Shown one piece after another: positions 60,701 to 64,000 of a DNA stretch of 64,000 nt (position 1 is its first letter; each line of letters starts with the position of its first letter). Made by a program: the position numbers and the translations under genes. The notes under the pieces were generated by a model. The model was given only the letters and a program-made list of their open reading frames with translations, had not been told where the DNA came from and did not search any database. Source of the stretch: an uncultured Roseibium sp. (GTDB taxonomy: Bacteria > Pseudomonadota > Alphaproteobacteria > Rhizobiales > Stappiaceae); the NCBI RefSeq assembly GCF_947494555.1, contig NZ_CANLVF010000005.1:434001-498000 (forward strand), in the 5' to 3' direction.

Positions 60701-62752
60701 CTATTGTACAGACAGCGGGCGGGTGAAAAGCACGGCTTTGTTGTCACCGTTGAAATAGCGGATCTCGTAGTTCCCGGCTTCCTTCGGTGCTTTCAGATTG
60801 ACAGTCTGTGCGTCGATGTCCCCTGACCAGACGCGCCGTTCAAAAACGGCTCTGCCATTGCCGCCGCGTGCTCTGGGGTCCCAGATCTGCACCGAGTCAT
60901 ACCGCGCACCCGGCCCCTTCCATGAAACGGAGAATGTCGTTTCCGCTTCGACGCTCTCCGGGCCGTCCACCCCAAGCTCGACCGGCACGACGGAAATGGG
61001 GCGTGTCAGCATCACGGTCTTGTTGTCGCCGTTGTAGTAGCGCAGCTCGTAGTCGCCCGGTTTTGCAGCGCTCGGCAGGGTGACCTTGGAGTTGTCGAAA
61101 TCGTCGTTGCGCAGACGCTTTTGATGAACGACCCGCCCATCACCGGCACGCGCACGCGGATCGAAGAACTGAACGCTGTCATAGCGCGCTCCGGGGCCAG
61201 TCCAGGTCACCGTGATGTGGCGCCCTTGTCCGATCTGGTCCGGTGCTTGGAGGGCGACAACAGCGGCAGTCACCGCTATGGGAACGGTAGCCAATACGGT
61301 CTTGTTGTCACCGTTGTAGTAATGCAGCTCATAGGGTCCGGCCTTGACCGGTCCCGGCAAGGTTACGCGCTGATTGTCGAAATCGTCATTTCGCAGACGC
61401 TTTTCGTGGATTTTCTTGCCACTCGCCGGATCGACCAGCCTGACGCTGTCATAGCGCGCTCCTGGACCAACCCAATCGACCAGGATTGGCTTGCCGGCTT
61501 CTGCCGCCTCATCCGTTTCGAGCGTCACCTGTGCTTCGATAATGTCCAGCGGACGCGTCGCAAGCACGATCTTGTCTTCTCCGGCATAGTAACGAAGCTG
61601 ATAGGTGCCCGGCTTTGCGGGCGTCGGCATGGTCACCTTGTTGTTGTCGAAGTCATCATTGCGCAAGCGCTTGTTATGCAGCACCTTGCCTTCACCGCCC
61701 CGCGCCGAGGCATCGTAGAGTTCCACAGCATCATATCGGCCACCGGGTCCGACCCATTCCACCGTAACCGGCCTTGCCATCGCGATCTCGTCGGGAGCAA
61801 ACAGCGCCACTTCGGCCGGCGTGACCTCAATCGCGCGCGTTGCCAGTATCTGCCGGCCGGAGCCATCCCAATACCGCAGCTCGTAGGTTCCCGGTTCACT
61901 CACGACGGTCATTGCGACGGTGTTGTTTTCAAGATCACCGTTGACGACCGCCTTGGAGCGCAGCCGCTTTCCCTCGCCTCCCCTGGCTTGCGGATCATGC
62001 AGCTCGATCTGATCGTATCGGCCGCCTGGTCCCTGCCAGGAGACATCTATCCGTGCCCCGATCTCAGCCGTATCGGGCGCGGCAAGCGAAGCTTCCGGCA
62101 ATTGTGCCGGCTGTGCTGCGGCTTCCACAACCGGGGCGGTTTCAACGGTCGCCGTCAGCGCTCCGGACAGCTCTTCGGCATTTCCGGCCTGGATGTAAAG
62201 GCCACCGGTGTTTTCAGCGAGACAGGCAACCTGACGCCCCTCTTCCGGGCTCAGTCCGAAGCCGATAACATGGGCAGTGAAATTGATGCCGAGACGAGCC
62301 AGTTCCTGCCCAAGAGCGCATGGATCCGCATTGCAGGTCTCAATCCCGTCGGTAACAAGTACGACGGTTGCCCTATCCTCCGTGTAACGCATCGTTTCGG
62401 CTGCCTGGCGAACGGCTGCCGAGAGCGGCGTTTTGCCCTTCGGCGTAATGTTGTCCGTTGCAGCCTTGATCGCAGCGCCCGTTCCGGCCGCCGGCGGCAC
62501 AATCAGCTCGATATCGTCACACTTTCCCTTCTGGCGATGGCCATAGGCGAAAAGGCCGAGTTCCAGATCGCCCGGCAGTGTTCCAAGCACATTGCTCATC
62601 GCGTCCCGCGCAATTTCAATCTTGGTGCGGCCTTCGATCTGTCCCCACATGGAGCCGGATCCGTCAAATACAATGGCTACCTTGTCGGCGGCCTGGGATG
62701 ACGTTGAAAAAATGGAAAGCGCAGTTACAGCAAAAATTAACGGTCGAAACAT
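60701..62752 (-). CDS. Secreted VWA protein with five tandem repeats
   Basis: Exported protein of 683 residues. The signal peptide ends near residue 22 (SQAADK). The VWA domain is at 24-205, with the metal site DGSGSM (30-35) and the TDGIETC loop. From about 221 to the end are five ~92-residue modules, each with W-x-GPG(G/A)RYD-x(2)-L, a charged D-x-RA-x-G-x-G-K stretch, NDDFDN-like turns, and a YELRY(Y/W) strand. They look like beta-sandwich modules that arose by duplication. GGAGGAACC is before the ATG at 62752. Function unknown; ligand binding or adhesion is an inference. Confidence 0.88.
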   Translation of the reverse strand: MFRPLIFAVTALSIFSTSSQAADKVAIVFDGSGSMWGQIEGRTKIEIARDAMSNVLGTLPGDLELGLFAYGHRQKGKCDDIELIVPPAAGTGAAIKAATDNITPKGKTPLSAAVRQAAETMRYTEDRATVVLVTDGIETCNADPCALGQELARLGINFTAHVIGFGLSPEEGRQVACLAENTGGLYIQAGNAEELSGALTATVETAPVVEAAAQPAQLPEASLAAPDTAEIGARIDVSWQGPGGRYDQIELHDPQARGGEGKRLRSKAVVNGDLENNTVAMTVVSEPGTYELRYWDGSGRQILATRAIEVTPAEVALFAPDEIAMARPVTVEWVGPGGRYDAVELYDASARGGEGKVLHNKRLRNDDFDNNKVTMPTPAKPGTYQLRYYAGEDKIVLATRPLDIIEAQVTLETDEAAEAGKPILVDWVGPGARYDSVRLVDPASGKKIHEKRLRNDDFDNQRVTLPGPVKAGPYELHYYNGDNKTVLATVPIAVTAAVVALQAPDQIGQGRHITVTWTGPGARYDSVQFFDPRARAGDGRVVHQKRLRNDDFDNSKVTLPSAAKPGDYELRYYNGDNKTVMLTRPISVVPVELGVDGPESVEAETTFSVSWKGPGARYDSVQIWDPRARGGNGRAVFERRVWSGDIDAQTVNLKAPKEAGNYEIRYFNGDNKAVLFTRPLSVQ

Positions 62753-62841
62753 GGTTCCTCCGACGGAATGCATTGGCAAGGTGTCGATATCTAACCGTGC
62801 CACATGCCGGCGCCGCCGAAAAGATAACACTTTCATGGTAT

Positions 62842-63495
62842 TCAGACGATCACAGCCCCTGAATCGCCCAGTTCCTCCTTGAGCAGCGACCACTTTTCAG
62901 GTGTCGCCGTCAAAGTCGCCGCATCCCGTATTTCGACAAGATAACCGCGCGCAAGCGCACCCTTCGCCGTGAGCTGCACACAGTGGCAAGAATCCAGTCC
63001 CGTCAGGATCAGCTTTCCGACCTTTCGTGTTTCGAGCCAGTCTTCAAACGCTGCGCTTGAAAAGCTGTCGCCAATTGCTTTTTCGAATACCGGCGCTTCA
63101 CCAACCTCTATGGACGGATCGATTTCAAGGCCCTTTCGTCCAGGCGTGCCGACACCCTTCGCGACCAACCTGATGATCTGGATTGCAAGCCAGTTGCGAA
63201 AGACATGCTTGATGAAGACAATCTCGTTCCCGGCAGAACGTGCCGATGAAACGCTGCGATTGATAACGGCAAGCGCTGCGTCCCTATAGGCCGGCTCAAA
63301 CGGGTTGCTTCCCCCGTTGCGCGTGAAATCTTCCTGAACATCGATCACAACAAGCGCCGTGTTCGGCCGCTCATTCAGATCAATTTCGCCGCCACGGGTC
63401 GGCGTCCCGATCTGGCGCATGACCAAGACCGTATAAAGCGCCAAGCCTGCCAGCACGACGATTGGCAATCCGACGACAAACCACATTCCGGACAT
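62842..63495 (-). CDS. Membrane-anchored isochorismatase-family hydrolase
   Basis: Cysteine hydrolase of the isochorismatase superfamily, 217 residues. An N-terminal helix (about 5-26, VVGLPIVVLAGLALYTVLV) anchors it. The catalytic triad is Asp in LVVIDVQEDFTRNG, Lys in FEKAIGDSFSS and Cys in LTGLDSCHCVQLTAKGAL. The normal family is soluble, so the anchor is unusual. It lies 24 bases after a MarR gene and 89 before the VWA gene, all on the minus strand. Confidence 0.9.
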   Translation of the reverse strand: MSGMWFVVGLPIVVLAGLALYTVLVMRQIGTPTRGGEIDLNERPNTALVVIDVQEDFTRNGGSNPFEPAYRDAALAVINRSVSSARSAGNEIVFIKHVFRNWLAIQIIRLVAKGVGTPGRKGLEIDPSIEVGEAPVFEKAIGDSFSSAAFEDWLETRKVGKLILTGLDSCHCVQLTAKGALARGYLVEIRDAATLTATPEKWSLLKEELGDSGAVIV

Positions 63496-63519
63496 TGCTC
63501 AACTCCTTGCGAACCTTCA

Positions 63520-63984
63520 CTAAAACGGCCTGGGATGATCTGGATCGTCTTCGAACTCGGCGAAATGATCGAGCATTGCACAAAGAACCCTTTGTGTGGA
63601 GTGAAGATCATCTGCGGAAAAGAGCTCGCAGACCGCTTCTATTTCGTCGTTTTCCCGCGCCCGAACTTCACCAAACAAGGTCGTGCCTCGATCAGTCGGG
63701 CGAAACAGAGGAGACCGCTTGTGAGCCGGATTCGGCTGCCGTTCAACAAGCCCGGCGTCTTCAAGCGTGTTCACTATCAGCTGGATCTGCTGCCGGGTCA
63801 GAAAAAGTACGCGCCCGATTTCAGGAACCGAAAGCGGTCCCGTTTCTTCCAGCACTTCCAGTACAGCGCGCATTCCGACCGTGATGCCCGTGCCATCCAG
63901 CTTTGCTTCCACAGCACGCGCCAGGCGGCGGTGAACCGGCCGGACCAGCCGTACGATCTCGTAGAGTTCAACAGACTTTTTCAT
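63520..63984 (-). CDS. MarR-family regulator (second)
   Basis: MarR-type winged helix, 154 residues. VGMRAVLEVLEETGPLSVPEIGRVLFLTRQQIQLIVNTLEDAGLVERQPNPAHKRS shows the recognition helix and wing. Two adjacent ATGs (63987, 63984); AAGG fits the second better. First gene of a probable operon with the anchored isochorismatase-like protein. Only nine bases of upstream sequence are within the window, so its operator is not visible. Confidence 0.9.
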   Translation of the reverse strand: MKKSVELYEIVRLVRPVHRRLARAVEAKLDGTGITVGMRAVLEVLEETGPLSVPEIGRVLFLTRQQIQLIVNTLEDAGLVERQPNPAHKRSPLFRPTDRGTTLFGEVRARENDEIEAVCELFSADDLHSTQRVLCAMLDHFAEFEDDPDHPRPF

Positions 63985-64000
63985 CATCCTTGTATTTGAC

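Overview
The window looks like a chromosomal segment of a marine-type Rhizobiales alphaproteobacterium; a Stappiaceae genus such as Roseibium/Labrenzia is my best guess, from gene families only. The pointers are the split F0 ATP synthase operon with paired b and b' subunits, the mutY / DUF721 / thioredoxin-like / smc block, a CcrM-type GANTC methylase, and regulatory sites of alphaproteobacterial type. These sites are a GTTC-N7-GTTC LexA box, two Irr-like iron control elements before bacterioferritin, and a LiuR-like palindrome before ETF-ubiquinone oxidoreductase. Most of the window is ordinary housekeeping sequence. I see no tRNA, rRNA, CRISPR array, insertion sequence transposase or phage gene.

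Layout. 1-12 kb: glyS (cut by the left edge), a GGDEF-EAL protein, a DUF2207/LemA pair, glyQ, a MATE exporter, a small membrane protein, an S49 peptidase, a PilZ protein and a family 4 uracil-DNA glycosylase. 12-19.8 kb: ETF-QO, a serine hydrolase, a candidate structured RNA with a strong terminator, a DEAD-box helicase, a PQQ-type sugar dehydrogenase and chorismate mutase. 19.8-29 kb: malic enzyme, a ceramidase-like membrane protein, an aminotransferase, moaB, an acetyltransferase, a glutathionyl-hydroquinone reductase, a glycosyltransferase, a radical SAM protein with a LexA box, and rnhB. 29-31 kb: a gene-free tandem array of eight ~255-bp units, each carrying a short palindromic element.

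31-41.5 kb: a phytanoyl-CoA dioxygenase-like protein, the F0 operon atpI-B-E-F'-F, smc, a thioredoxin-like protein, a DciA-like protein and divergent mutY. 41.5-50 kb: a VOC protein, a 2-oxoglutarate oxygenase, a fasciclin protein, bacterioferritin, a 47-residue protein, AMP nucleosidase, an amino acid ABC binding protein and permease without an ATPase, a Tag-like glycosylase and ccrM. 50-55.7 kb: a 953-residue membrane-anchored DyP peroxidase fusion, an alpha/beta hydrolase, and an HxlR-controlled GST / NTF2-like / tautomerase operon. 55.7-57 kb: a second array, made of two alternating palindromic elements. 57-64 kb: tyrS, a hemerythrin-like protein, a MarR/GST pair with three matching operators, a VWA protein with five repeats, a membrane-anchored isochorismatase-like protein and another MarR regulator.

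Working together: DNA repair and methylation genes (UDG, radical SAM, mutY, Tag-like, ccrM, smc) are scattered but frequent. Two separate regulator/GST modules suggest electrophile or xenobiotic stress defence. Both large repeat arrays sit exactly between the 3' ends of converging genes. I found no clear-cut new defence or mobile system. The most unusual items are the two arrays, the DyP fusion, the structured RNA candidate and the regulatory sites.
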